From contig NC_045150.1 in assembly GCF_008831285.2 (NCBI RefSeq), positions 9,622,001 through 9,686,000 of the forward strand: DNA of 64,000 nucleotides. Direction: 5' to 3'. Source of the stretch: Nymphaea colorata. Its lineage: Eukaryota; Streptophyta; Magnoliopsida; Nymphaeales; Nymphaeaceae. Below, in pieces: positions 23,214 to 35,085 of the stretch. The notes beneath the pieces were generated by a model. That model ran no database searches. It was not told the DNA's origin and saw only the letters and a list, made by a program, of their open reading frames with translations. Numbering within the stretch: position 1 is the first letter of the stretch; each line of letters starts with the position of its first letter. The position numbers and the translations under genes are program-made.

Positions 23214-23980
23214 CGCTTCTAGTTTTGTGCTTGCTTTTCCATTCTCAAAACTAAATTTGAAGAGCGTTCCTTAGTAACTACATGTTAAATTACTATCTAC
23301 CCGGCCTGCTCTCCTCTTGAGCTTCTTATTAAGGCACTGCAGAACACTTGGTTTCATTGTGTGTTGCTCTTTGTAACTCCTTGAACTGTAAGTCTTTTCC
23401 TGGATGATGAGAACTTCTACAATTTGAAATCTGGGATTCATATGAAAACTTGATGTCTGAGTTTTGTTCTCAGTTTTGTCTGCAACTGTAAGGTGTGCTG
23501 GGTGCCAAGATATATGTTTTCTCAGTTTCGGTGAAACTTGATGTTTGTATTTTGTTCTTATTTGGGACAATTTTGCCGGCAAGTCTGTGTTGCGTCCAAC
23601 AGGTGCCAACATTTGCAGTCCAGTTCCATAGACTATCTTTTTCAAATTATTTTCGTGTCTAATATACTTGAACCAACCAAAACCACTCAAGGCTCCTGAT
23701 ATCCATAATAGAACCTTGAAGGCACGCTAATCTCATCCCTGATGACTCGAATCAAAGACATTATGTGGATGTTTATGTGGCCACGCATGCATATATGTAC
23801 GTATTGTATAAGCTAGGGTTGCGTAGACCTCTACAAATTATTCTAAGAGGGGAGATTGATTGTTTGGTGTGTGTGTGGCAAGTGGCAAATCTATGTGTAG
23901 GCGAAGTCCCACAAAAACTCTAGTTAGCCTGGACCAATTATATAGAATATATATATATATATATATACACACACATACAA

Positions 23981-24275
23981 CTCTGACTCGACTCAAACTT
24001 GTTTGTATAAGCTCTAGATGAGCTTGAGCTTGAGTTAAAACTTGAATTATAAAAAAGCTGAGTTCAACTTGTTTAAACTCAACTCAGCTTGTGCCTTGTT
24101 TGTTAATTTTCAAGGATATGTCGGTACCTTTTTATGAATGTCAATACTTTTTTGTGCTTTTCATTTTCATTTAAGGAAAAAATGCTATGAATTAAGTGAC
24201 ACGAGCTTAAATGAGTCAAGCTCGGACTGGGTGTTCCAAATCGAGCTTGAGCCGAGCTCGAGCTTGGCTCGGCTC
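23981..24275. repeat. GAGCTCGAGCTTGGCTCG-type dispersed repeat, copy 1
   Basis: The ends are rich in ACTCGACTC / GAGCTTGAGC / CGAGCTCGAGCTTGGCTCGGC motifs around an AT-rich middle. The same pattern recurs at 25180-25455 and 46795-47040, with a fragment at 33795-33850. Repeats with this signature are common in plant intergenic DNA. I cannot assign a transposon class. Confidence 0.6.
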
Positions 24276-24389
24276 ACACAAACACACACACATATACCTT
24301 CACTAAGTTATGCTAAGGATGACACCTTAAATAGTATTGAGTCATATGGTTCTCCGTCTCAAAGATTGAAGTATATTCATGGACAGTAG

Positions 24390-24427
24390 ATGTTTTATAA
24401 ATATGTTTAGACATATTTATAAAACAT
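24390..24427. repeat. perfect 17-bp inverted repeat, 4-nt loop
   Basis: ATGTTTTATAAATATGT, then TTAG, then the exact reverse complement. It would form a strong cruciform or hairpin. It may be the core of a small foldback element; no target duplication was identified. Confidence 0.85.
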
Positions 24428-25179
24428 TGTCCCCAGTGGTTCATGAAAATGCTACAATTGTTAGGACAGATTCAATAGAACATTACCTTCGTGTTCATCT
24501 TGTCTGCCTAGGGTGTGTTGGGCACAGAGCAGCCACCCTTGGATTGTGCAAGGACTCGTGTTTGATTTCCTCCACTGCCTGTACGGGGTGGGTACTGCTG
24601 ATAACCTCTCTGCGGCATCAAAAGCATCCCTATGCTCAACTTCTCGGCTACGGTGGATGGAGCTATTATTTGACCTGTATACATGTTTTCATTGTTGAAA
24701 ATGAATTTTTGTTCAATCATACTTGTAGGTACCGGTGTAGTATTTGTGAGATGACCTCTACAATGGATCCTGCACCCTGGCAGGAACCAGGCAATTTTCT
24801 ATGGTGTGAACCGGAAGCAGAACTACGGGCGCAACCATTATCTTATTTCATTTTCAGGCAGATGGACCCAACTTCACGAATGGGAAGCCATGCACATCTG
24901 GTGGCAAAGATTCCGATGGTCGGAGCCTTTCAGGGTGAGTGTGACCTACCGGGGTGGTCCTCCACCGGACCCGACAGCCGGAATCCGGCAATATGCAAAG
25001 GAGGGGACAAGAATGTGACGATTTGGCTGCTAGCAGAAAATATGGACACCTCCACCTTCATGAGTCCTTCCTGGGCGTTGAAAGTCAATTTCTGATAACA
25101 TGAGAAACCTGCTTTCCGTGGGTTGACGCTCTCGTCGTTATCTTTCCTATTTCAGTGTCATACTTAGGGTTGCATAACT

Positions 25180-25455
25180 TTGTTTAATGCCGACTATATT
25201 ATAAACGAGAGTCGAGTTCAACTGTATGTTTGAAATGTTAAATGAATCGAGTATGAATTGTTTAAACTCAACTCAACTCTACTACACAATGAATATTAAA
25301 TTATAAATGCAAAATGATTAAACAAGTAGCAACTACATGAGGAGTTTAGCTTGAGCTTGTTCCCTCGAGCTCATCGAACTTGAGTTTTTGAGTCGAGTCG
25401 AGTTTGAGCTGACCCAACTTGAGTTCGACTCGGCTTGTAAGCAGGCCTATCTCAA
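25180..25455. repeat. GAGCTCGAGCTTGGCTCG-type dispersed repeat, copy 2
   Basis: Same architecture as 23981-24275: GAGTCGAGTTCAACT and TTTAAACTCAACTCAACT at one end, then AT-rich sequence, then TTGAGCTTG..CTCGAGCTCATCGAACTTGAG and GTTCGACTCGGCTTG ending near CAGGCCTA. Confidence 0.6.
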
Positions 25456-25880
25456 CCCCATTGGGCCAAAGAAAATGTTTTGCCTTGTTCGAGGGATCTC
25501 TTATATAGGAATTAAAAAACTCTAATAATAGCTCAGGTGAAGAAAATGACAAAGAGCATATTTCTAAGATTTTTGTTTGGATTAACCAAAATTGTGAGTA
25601 TGTAACTTTTTCATGTAGTAGCGTAGGATCATAGTTGCAAGTTTTGTTCATGCTTGCACGTGGTAATAAATTAGCCAATGGTTGACCAAAGTTTTCACAC
25701 ATAATCAATTTTCCTAATATTAATTTCATACACGAGTTGCAATTCCTAGACAATTCATAGCTTTTTGACACATGTGATCATTTCAGTTTCAGACTCTTAG
25801 TGCGTTTATCATTGCTCATAATTAAAGTATTATTGTTTTCAAATGAAATCGATTCAATGCTGATTTTATATTTGTCAATG

Positions 25881-25968
25881 CTTGCTCAATTTGAGCTGCA
25901 ATACGAGGCTTCACCTTAGTTAAATTCTTGCTCAATTTGAGCTGCAATACGAGGCTTCACCTTAGTTA
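25881..25968 (+). repeat. identical 42-bp direct duplication, period 46
   Basis: The unit beginning CTTGCTCAATTTGAGCTGC occurs at 25881-25922 and again, unchanged, at 25927-25968. A shorter GTTAGGAATGT duplication follows directly (about 25965-25990). Identity of the copies implies a recent event. Confidence 0.9.
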
Positions 25969-28532
25969 GGAATGTTTAGTTAGGAATGTCAATGAGTTAG
26001 ATCAGAATCGAATGACCATATCGGATGTATAGAATGCTTACATATTTGAATACTAAGAAAGGAAAGACCTACCACCCAGCAAAGAGTCGAAGCTTTTACT
26101 CAACCCTTTATCTCCTTACAATATAATTATACTTTTGGTGTCTTTGAGTGCCCTTCAACTTGCATATTGCAATACAAAAGATTGATGTCAGTTCTGAACT
26201 CCAAAACCTAGTGCCTACCGGCCTTCCCCTCAAAGACTGACTTTCAAGTCTACAGTGATTTCAGTGGGTAGGCAATGAGACCATAAATATATAAAAAAAA
26301 CTGGAGCCGCAACAGGGTGCAGGCGCTCGTGCTCATGTAAGAACATACAGAAATGGTTGGTACGAAGGAGAGAAACAGAAGAGTTTGGTAGTGAATCTTA
26401 TAAGCCTAAATGGTGCACGGTGGTGCATATGACCACGTTCAGGCTATGGGTTGCACGTAAAAAGAGGGGCCATGAAAGAGCGTGTAACGTGGGAGATCTT
26501 ATCTCCCTTTCACATGTAAGACGAGGCAGGTTGGCCATTACTGTAGCTGCTGCTGGATGCACCGGCCGTTTTCAGCAGTGGGCTTTGTTGTAGTCGTGCC
26601 GGGACAAAATGGCAGCCTTGGAACGCTTTTTGCTCAATTGGCCATCATCGTCTTCTTCTCACCAGTTTTCCGATTTGGCCGTGTTCTCTTTGTGGGGGTT
26701 GCTCGGCGTGGAGCTGTCCAGCTTCCGACCGGTCGCACCCATTAATCATGCACTTCACTTTTCGATTCATATCTTCAAAGCCAACCAGAACAGTAAATTT
26801 GGAAATAACTCTTTGGCACTTCTTTTCAACTACTTCACACAGAGAGCAAGGGAGATTCATGGCGATCTAACGGAGATTCATGGCTATCTCCTTGGTCAGT
26901 ATTTGTTTTTTTTCTGTACCCTGCAAAGAAAACCGATGTGCAATTGGAAGTTTAACGATGGCACCAACACAAAAAGCAGAACTGGTATCTTTGACAAAGG
27001 GTGGAGGACTTCTGCCCTTTCTTATATATTTCAAATAGTGATGCATATTTATTTATGAAAACATTATATATATATAAGAAGATGAAGGTTAAAAATAGTT
27101 AATGTATATATAACAAACTTTTTGAAATTCAGCCCATCATCTAACGATCCGGATCCGACCCGACATTTATGTTGAGGTAAACTTCTAGATGAAATAATAT
27201 GGTCCATGTACCTTTCTGTATCTAGTAATGTATAAGAAAACAAAAAAACTCATTAAGTGGGCTAAATAAAGATTAAAAATAAGAAAACAATATTTCTTTC
27301 AGAGGATCAAAAAGGTCTTGTTGGCCGGGAATCAAGCGCTCCTATCGAAAGCGAGGAGAATTGCTTTTCTATTTTATTTTTCCGGCATCACATGCATAGA
27401 TACTCCTCCAAAATTCGAGAACAAAACAAGCTGCCTGTGAATGAATGAATCGTCTTCACTAATTAGTTTATTATCGAGCCCGTATCTGATGAATCCACAC
27501 ATATCTCTACATCAAATCTGGTAGATCGCAATAATCCACACCTTATGTACTATGATTGAGCCGTGATTGGGTCTAACATAACTTCATATGCAACAGGCCA
27601 AATGATTGCATCCTAACATGATTTTCTAGTGAGATGCAATCTTTTCTTTATATATATATATATATATTATTTTAGCTAAACTGTTAAGCAGTCGGGTGTG
27701 AAATGTAAAGAAGTCGGTGGATAATGAAATGAAGAGAAATGGAATTGCAGCGTATTTATTATGTCATGAAACTAGTTGGGTATTGACTGCATCGAATTTA
27801 AGATTTGAAAACTATAGATTTAAGATCGGACCCTCCTCCTTTTGATCTTAAATCCGGCCCTTTTTAAAAAAAAAAGAAGCAAAATAAGGATCTTAGTGTT
27901 GCCTAGTTAGTAAAAGAAGTATCTTTAGTCTGATCAACAATGGATTTTACCATAGATCCATGCCTGGCCAAGAAATGGATTCTAGATCTTAAGTTGGAAG
28001 AACGGTTCTTGGCCTGATCTGCAATGCTTTTCTTGTTTCTTCGTAACGAGGGAGAGCAGTTAATCGGGGCAATATAATAAGAAAAGTGGAAAGGAATCAT
28101 CACCAGATCTGCGTGAAGATTGCCATTTTAAATTTATTCGTTTAAGAACTTGAACAGTAACCATAAAGAAGCGTTGATCTTGTCGCCTAAAACAATAATT
28201 TATTATACGCGCCCTACTATTTAGATATCCTGTTAACAGCTTGAGAAAGAAATTGCCAAGCAAAATTCATAAAAATAAAACTTATTTAGTAATTTGGGGG
28301 AATACCGAAAAATTGAAGCCGAGATTTTTTTTTTTTCCAAAGTTGGCGAAAGTTTACGTTATGCCTTTCATGTGACAGTTCCTTATGAAAAGTCTAATCT
28401 TCTTTAAAAAAAAATTCACAGAAGTGAAACTATTTAAATGTTTATAAATGAATTTTTTTTCATATGTAAGGCCAAATTACGTAAAGGGTAGTTTCGCCAT
28501 TTCCAAAGTGTGCAATATGTTAAGGGATCGGG

Positions 28533-28534
<2 letters not shown>

Positions 28535-28567
<33 letters not shown>
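28535..28567. repeat. (TC)n tract in the leader of the MAKR-like gene
   Basis: 33 nt of uninterrupted TC, about 110-140 bp upstream of the ATG at 28675. Pyrimidine tracts of this kind are common in plant core promoters and 5' UTRs. It is complementary to the GA tract at 28634-28656. Confidence 0.85.
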
Positions 28568-28569
<2 letters not shown>

Positions 28570-28633
28570 GAGAGGACAGATCACCAATATATATGGAAGG
28601 AGGAGGAGCTTCATATTGCCTGTGACAACCTGT

Positions 28634-28656
28634 AGAGAGAGAGAGAGAGAGAGAGA
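28634..28656. repeat. (AG)n tract just upstream of the MAKR-like start codon
   Basis: 23 nt of AG ending 18 nt before the ATG. With the TC tract 66 nt upstream it could form a perfect stem of about 23 bp if both lie in the transcript. Confidence 0.85.
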
Positions 28657-28674
28657 TTGCTGTTTGGATTGGCC

Positions 28675-29341
28675 ATGGATGCGAGACCGATGTACAATGA
28701 GAGCTTCTCCTACAGTTGGGTGCTCCACCTGAAGCCTTCTTCCTTCGACGCCTCCGGCGACCTTCACTCCCGCAAGTTTTCCATCGACTCCCTCGACGAC
28801 GGCCCCTTCATCGAGATCGACCTCCTCAAGATGACCCCTCTTCTCACCGCCACCGCCGCCCCTACCACCACCACGACGTGCACCACCACCACCACCGCTT
28901 CCAGCAACCACCACTGCCATGGCAGCAACGACTTCATCTTCCCCACCTCTCAGCCGCTGACCCTCGTCCCCGCCGACCGTCTCTTCCTCGACGGCCACCT
29001 CCTTCCTCTCCACCTCACCCACCTCGAACCCGAGTTGCTCGACTCCGCCGCCTCCCCACCGGAGTCCACCGACAGCTCCGACGCCCCCGGCTGCCCGCGC
29101 CAACGCCAGACCTTCTTCCAAAGGTGCCGGACGTCTATCCACCGCATCTTCAGAAAGCTGAACCGGAGCCAGAGGAGGCCGGCCGGACGGAAGAGTCGGA
29201 GCTCGGTCTCTGACGTTAGCACGGTCAACGAGACGGCGAGGAAAGAGTGCGCCGAGGTTGGGTACGGCGGGATGGGCTCGGGGCACAGGTGGTCCGTGGA
29301 CGACGGGATGCTTCACCCGCAGAGATCGTCTCGAGTTGCAG
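28675..29341 (+). CDS. MAKR6/BKI1-like membrane-associated kinase regulator, first exon
   Basis: A GC-rich 222-codon exon that stands out from its AT-rich surroundings. The start is the ATG at 28675 in a strong context (GGCCATGGA). The N-terminus ESFSYSWVLHLKP and the block DFIFP..LTLVPADRLFLDGHLLPLHL match the SFSYSW and P-A-D-E-L-F..G-LLPL signatures I associate with membrane-associated kinase regulators. These are relatives of BRI1 KINASE INHIBITOR 1, largely unstructured plasma-membrane proteins that modulate receptor kinases. A basic segment RCRTSIHRIFRKLNRSQRR (about 154-172) is a plausible membrane-association region. There are low-complexity Thr/Ala and His stretches at about 60-85. 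The exon ends at CAG|GTGAGC (29341/29342), phase 1. I could not find a convincing last exon: an acceptor near 31281 gives only a short unfamiliar tail. Family assignment is moderate; the 3' end is unresolved. Confidence 0.7.
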
Positions 29342-30188
29342 GTGAGCTTCATTTCATTTGGCTTCATTTTTCCCCATTCGCTCCTGAATTTTTGCTGGCT
29401 TTTTGGTTTTCGTTTAAATTTCTTTATTTGAATTTGGTAATGTTTATATTTAAGCGTAACCTCGATCACCTTCTTCTTCTTCTTCTTAGTTTCTGGCAAC
29501 GCCTTTAGCTTTATTACATCTAAGATACTTTTAAAATACATAATTGAACATGCTCGAGAAAGAATAGTACTTATATTGCTTCTTCTTTCTATTCAATACA
29601 CACAAGACAACAGGAACTTATACAGGCAAGCTGTAACAACACTTCATTTGGTCTTTTCTTATTGTCAAGATGTGTTGGAACCAAAGAAGATTCGCATACG
29701 ATGCATGTGGTTCAGTGGTTGGTTTTGTCGTTTCGAAGGCTCAAAGAGTTAGGTCGTCAGAGTTGGGATTTTTACACATGGGGTTTACTCTTTAGTTCGC
29801 CGGCGAACTTGGAAAATACGTCGCCGGAAAATTTGTCCGACCACCCCTTTGGAATCTTTTGTCATCATCATAGGAGGTCGGGGCGGGTGAATGGTGTGTT
29901 ATTTCTATATGCTCTTGCAACCTCATTTCCTAGCAATTCTTCAACGTGTTTGGTACTTTCCAAGGGTCGAAAACGATTTCATGGAAACATAAGATACTGT
30001 GTTCGAATTGTAAGGTTGGCACTTATGACCTTGCTGCTGGCAAAGCTTGCTTAGACCGTATTGTAATAATTCCAGATGGCGTTAGGTGTTTAATTTCCAA
30101 GGATTTTGAATCATAGCAATCGATATGTGTCATTTTGATACTAGTTCAAATCTATTTGTTTTAGGGGTCCTTTGACAGCAAAGATACC

Positions 30189-30390
30189 ATGTAATCGTCT
30201 TATAAACACTAAAACTAATGTTAAATGAATTTGACCTAACTTTAGGCTAGAATTATAAAGCACTCATAGTATGTCACTGAGTGCTTTATAATTCTAAGCA
30301 TAAAGTTAGGTCAAATTCATCCAACATTAGTTTTAGTGTTTCATAAATCTACGTCAAATTTTTTCAACTGATTTATAAAACGATTACATA
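30189..30390. mobile_element. foldback / MITE-like inverted-repeat element
   Basis: The left arm, 30189-30266, and the right arm, 30278-30390, are reverse complements over nearly the whole left arm: ATGTAATCG, TTATAAA, CACTAAAACTAATGTT, GAATTTGACCTAACTTTA and AATTATAAAGCACTCA all pair. The loop is only 11 nt. The right arm has an extra segment of about 30 bp. Size and AT-richness fit a MITE. Terminal motifs and target duplication are not clear, so the superfamily is unknown. Confidence 0.75.
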
Positions 30391-33300
30391 TCCCTCAGTT
30401 GTTATCAACACAAAAAAATGTCTTAAAAAAACGAGACTGCTACTGAACAGATGGCTATATGAATGAATCCATGGAGCCCATAGATGGTATTCTTATATTT
30501 CTAACTGATAGCACTCCGGGTTTCTCTGGCTAATGCTATCTGACGCATTGGTGAACTCAGAAAGTAATCCATGAAAAGGGTGTTCTGTTCTTACTTTTTT
30601 AAAAGGTTTCTTTATCGACCGTTCGACTTTGTTCTTTTGCGTAACCAGCGGCATGAGATTATGGAGCTTGATTTTTGGGTCCCACTAGGGGTGAACAGCT
30701 GGGGCACATCCCCGACCCCCATTGTCCCCAAAATCCATGTTTGTCTCCCTCCCCGACCAGGAGGCGTCCTGCCCCTGGACATCAGGTCATTGTCAATAAG
30801 AGTCAAGGGCAGGACTGTCATTTCCTATTTTCCTATTTTTTTTCTCTTTTTCTTTATAGGTCTCTTTCAATTTCAACTAAGAGCCATATAACTTGGCACA
30901 TGGCAATTTCTTGTCCTTCTTTGGGAGCATTCGGACAAAAAAATTTTGACACTTTCATCCCCAGTGTGTGCACGGTGGTTTCATTCATGAGCCATGACCA
31001 TGACTTGACTTGTTAAATCAAGCCCTCTACATCAGCCACCCAGCTGTTCTTGACTCCAATGCAGCCTCAATTCATGACTCTTTCATATAAACGTAATTAT
31101 AAGTTAAGATCATTATATGAACTACAATTTATAAAACAAATGACTTAAATTTCATTCTGGTTTCTATCTATAATGTTGTAGCTTTTACTTTAGTTGTTAT
31201 TTTGTTTTATTAATTTGCCCTTTCAAGAAAAAAAGAAGTGGAAATTATTGGCTCACGTTTCTTGCTAATTCTATTGTGCAGATAACTTGGGAACGTGCTT
31301 CTCTTGTCCTACCACACCAGGACACGAGTCCCATGTGTGACTTCAATTACCCCAACCAAGACCACCGTCCATCTTGGTTCAGTTCTGGAACCAGCGTCTC
31401 ACCACTGACGGGTGGATGAAGACAGTAACGCCAAAAGCAACAGTTCAATTTTCATTTGGATCGATACCGAATATATGTTATAAGTATGTAGAAAATGTAT
31501 GTATGTATTTATTGTTGAATTGCTTGTGGAGGACAACTGACTTGTTGGGGTTGACGCTGTAACGAACGCAAACATTGTCTTCTGGGGGATTCGGTTGTCC
31601 TTTTTTGGTTGGACATGTAAATTTTAGTGTTTTTGTTTTTCATATTGAAGATATTGAACCCGAGATCCGGTTTTTTTTTTTCTTGTTCTCTTTTAGCTGC
31701 GTTGGTGATTTTGAGCCATGGATCTCGAGAACTGACAAAAGGTGGATTTATGGAATCCTTGGGGCGTTCGATTTGATGGGTTGTGTGAAAGATTGTAAAA
31801 AATGACTTTCGCTTCCGGCTTGATGAACTCGTATTCTTCTCGATGCCGGTTTATCTCAGGGTAAAACTTTTCTTGAGGTAAATTTCTTGGCAGACCAACG
31901 AATTCGTGGATCTCAAGTCGGAGGAGATTGGGGTCTCACTTAACATCCATGAATTTCAAATGCATCAGGTTTACAAAAATGTGGGCCAATCCTTGCATCT
32001 TTCAAACATAAGATTTCAAATCTTTGTTAGAAAACAAGAATTTGAAGGCCTTGAATTTAAGATCCTACAATCTTAGATTAACCCACCCTTGCGGGCCCCT
32101 CTTTTCGACTCTATGGGTATGTTTGGCAGCAAGAAGCCAAGAACACACTTTGAATGTCCTATGAATCTACCCTGACAAATTCATGTAACATTGGTAGAGT
32201 GTTAGTTACATTTAGCGTAGGAGTGGTATATATATATATATCAGAAATCATGCCATGCCATAATGTATGAGGCGGCCATGATGAGACAGATGTCTGCATG
32301 GTTGACGGATTTCACATGCTATGTATATATATATATATATATCCTATGGATAAGTTTAATTATCTAGTATATTTAAAGCAAGTAATTCTCAAGTATATGA
32401 CAAAAAATATGTGGGGGCGAGGACAATTACAATGGACAAAGAAGCTACATGCTTTTTTATGCACATTATGTGTTCATGCATGTGCCTGTGTTCTTTGTGC
32501 CCACGTTGCTTGATCGATAATACGTCTAAGTGGACCACTACATGCGCTTGTTCTAAAGTTTGCTCATGTTTCAATCCAAATTCTTGTACAATTATGTATT
32601 AACAATTTATTTTAGATTTTCTTTCTCAAAACTTTGGTCGGTGCAGTGTGATATTTATGGTCCAGTTGACTGTCAATGAAAATTTTTACCAAATGCAACT
32701 TTTCATTCTTTTTTGTTTACCTCTTCCTTAATTAGTCATCCAAATATAATAGGTGCTACCATTTCTGAATCACAGATCAACTAAATAATTAGTCGAGTTC
32801 TCTGATTTGAAGTTGTTCAATTGCTCTCTCTTTACAACGGCGATGCTCAAAAGATGCTCAGATCTAAAATCTAATTAGCTAGCTATGAATATATGTTTGT
32901 TTATGTTGGTATTACTGTATATGTTTGTTAAATAGAGGCTTCCGAGGTCCAAGACTGCATCGCGGTTAGTTTACCTTCAACAAGTTATTGCATCTCACCG
33001 CATTGACCACTCACAAGGATTAATCTGACAATCATACTCTCACTATGACTCACCGGGCCGACCAGCTACTCTATGTCCCTTAGAGTCTTCGATATCTAGC
33101 TCCTTACATTAATGCAAAGCTGAACTTTTTACATTTATTTCGCGCACATATTTCTCGTCATAAAAAATATAGAAGCACAAAAGAAATGCGCCCGCATGCG
33201 CTTATAGGAACAAACATCAATTTAGAAACTTATCCAATTCCCTCAAAGAGCTTTCCAACTTTTACAAAGTAAGCATTTAGAAATTCCAATCTTGAATAAC

Positions 33301-33720
33301 AGACAAGAATCCAAAGCAAAGCCTGACCAATAGTGATAAAAGCTTTTGAGAAAAAGGAAAGGAGAGTGAGAGTGAAAAGTGTGGAGTTTGGAGAAATAGC
33401 CAAAGGCTTCTCTTTCACAGAACTTAGTGATTGAGTGGCAAATTGGAGGAGCGAGTGGTGCCCATTGAATGGCGAAGGACAGAGCCACCGCTTCGGTCAC
33501 ATGTTGGTGAGTGGCTGTGAGGGGACATGCCTTTCCTTGTGCCATAACAAAAAGACATTCCCTTCCCTTTCCCAGTCCCCTCCTCCCATTTCTTCACTGT
33601 AGCCCCTTGTTTTCATCCACACAAGAACCAGCATCCATGGATGGTCCATCCCATGCTGCTCCTTTCTCCCAAACTCAATCCCCAAAACACCCTTCATTAT
33701 TCTATTTTTTAAATCTTTCA

Positions 33721-33743
33721 TATATATATATATATATATATAT
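33721..33743. repeat. (TA)n microsatellite
   Basis: About eleven TA units. Directly downstream, at 33795-33850, is a short fragment of the CTCGAGCTTG-type dispersed repeat. Confidence 0.9.
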
Positions 33744-34982
33744 CCAAAGGGCATTATATGAGCGTGTTTATTTCGCCGCAGAACACGAATTATATGGAAG
33801 CTCGAGCTTGCCTCGAGTCGCATATTGCTCAGCTTGAGTCGAGCTCGAGCTGATTTGATCTTGTTTCAGATTACATTTGGGTGTTATTCTTTAAATTAGA
33901 TCTTTTTTTTTCTTTAAGTCGGATAAGTCCGATCATGTCCAAATTGAACCTGTAAATTTCAATGGTAGTTTGGACACCTTTTAAGTGTCCTATGAAAGTA
34001 AGAACACCTTTTAAGTGTCCTATGAATTTGACCCAAAGATTAATTCATGTACCTAATAATCTAATCTGTAAAACATATTTGTAAAACACTTACAAACTCC
34101 TTTTGTTGTCAAACAACCACTCGAGGATCAAATACGAAATCTCTTTTGAGAGCTAAATTAATATTTTGAAAAGCTTTAATTTGACCCCCATTAAAATTTT
34201 CAAATCTTTATTTGAAAATTTTTCTGCCTAAAAAAGAATATCCCGATTCCTTTGGAGGTTGCATTTGTGCGGCCATTGCCCATATAGTTCCACAAAATTT
34301 CTTTATTTATCGTTGATGTCTAACATTTGCATGTTAAAGACCTATATCGGGCCTTCCAAAGATTCACTTTTGTATATATAGAGTGCCCCTTAATCATTTA
34401 GTTATATATTTAGTTATATATTTGAATTTTTTTTTTTTTGGCAATTAGTACCCCTCACCTAGAAGCTTCCGACTACGTCACTATTTGCAATTATTAGTCT
34501 ATGAGGAGTACATCGAGCAGCTTTTATTCAACTCAAAGGCTATAAAAATGCTTCTTCATATGATGGAGTTAGCAATACCGACATAGAATCGATCGTTTCC
34601 TTCTTACCAATTAAAATTTACAGAATGAAAATGTTTAGACCATGATTTTTAGATCTTTATAAACTAGTAGACACTATAAGGTGAACCTAAGCACGATTCA
34701 AATAACTTTTTTGTTCCTTATAACACAAAAATAAATTTGAATAAATAATCAATAGGACAAGAGAGAAATGCAAGAAAGTAGCGCTAAGGACATAGTCACT
34801 CCTATTTAACTTTAAAGCTACATGGCTAAATAAAGGGAGTACAAACTTATCAGATTATACTATTGAAACTTGAACGTGTTTCTGTAAAAACGTCAAAAAA
34901 TTTGATGAGGAAGAAAATAGGCCAACAATATAATATGCCTTTTTGACAAATGCGAAAGGTGGAGACATGAAAGTCGTCAGAT

Positions 34983-34987
34983 AAAAA
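34983..34987 (-). terminator. pol III terminator of tRNA-Leu
   Basis: TTTTT on the minus strand, 14 nt past the tRNA 3' end. It is a standard RNA polymerase III stop. Confidence 0.7.
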
Positions 34988-35001
34988 GGACGCTTAATAT
35001 T

Positions 35002-35085
35002 TGTCAGAAGTGGGATTTGAACCCACGCCCTCAAACGAGGACCAGAACTTGAGTCTGGCGCCTTAGACCACTCGGCCATCCTGAC
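35002..35085 (-). tRNA. tRNA-Leu, anticodon CAA
   Basis: 84-nt intronless class II tRNA. The acceptor stem GTCAGGA pairs with TCTGAC plus discriminator A. The A box is TGGCCGAGTGG and the B box GGTTCAAATCC. The anticodon stem CCAGA/TCTGG encloses the loop CTCAAGT, giving anticodon CAA. A long variable arm follows, as expected for tRNA-Leu. It agrees with plant nuclear tRNA-Leu(CAA) apart from the variable arm. CCA is not encoded, as is normal for eukaryotes. A minus-strand open frame across this locus is an artefact. Confidence 0.97.

Larger units (their letters stand above)
22401..28534. other. repeat-rich intergenic region, no gene recognised
   Basis: It holds several dispersed-repeat remnants, listed separately, and a TA microsatellite near 23949-23967. 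A possible second SINE-like head lies at 22930-23040. The 238-codon plus-strand frame at 24379-25095 has no recognisable domain, and neighbouring frames are equally open over parts of it, so I do not call it a gene. The frames at 26357-27058 are likewise unrecognised. Confidence 0.5.
29342..34982. other. intron/3' part of the MAKR-like gene, then intergenic
   Basis: The first part is presumably intron of the MAKR-like gene. Beyond that I recognise no gene. It contains the foldback element at 30189-30390, TA microsatellites, duplicated ACACCTTTTAAGTGTCCTATGAA units at about 33970-34025 with a related copy near 32140-32170, and AT-rich dispersed-repeat tails. Confidence 0.5.

Noticed and set aside
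24379-25095. 238-codon plus-strand frame
   Set aside because: No recognisable domain, no splice or promoter context, overlaps a palindrome and a SINE-like repeat, and an overlapping frame is equally open over part of it.
26357-27058. two adjacent plus-strand frames as a possible gene
   Set aside because: Neither shows a known motif, they are in different frames with no convincing intron, and one ends in simple AT-rich sequence.
28477-29541. 354-codon minus-strand frame rich in Ala, Gly and Val
   Set aside because: It is antisense to the GC-rich MAKR-like exon and runs through the TC and GA microsatellites. Its composition is that of a shadow frame.
34855-35079. 74-residue minus-strand frame starting MAEWSKAPDSSSG
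   Set aside because: It is the tRNA-Leu gene translated; this pseudo-protein is a known annotation artefact.
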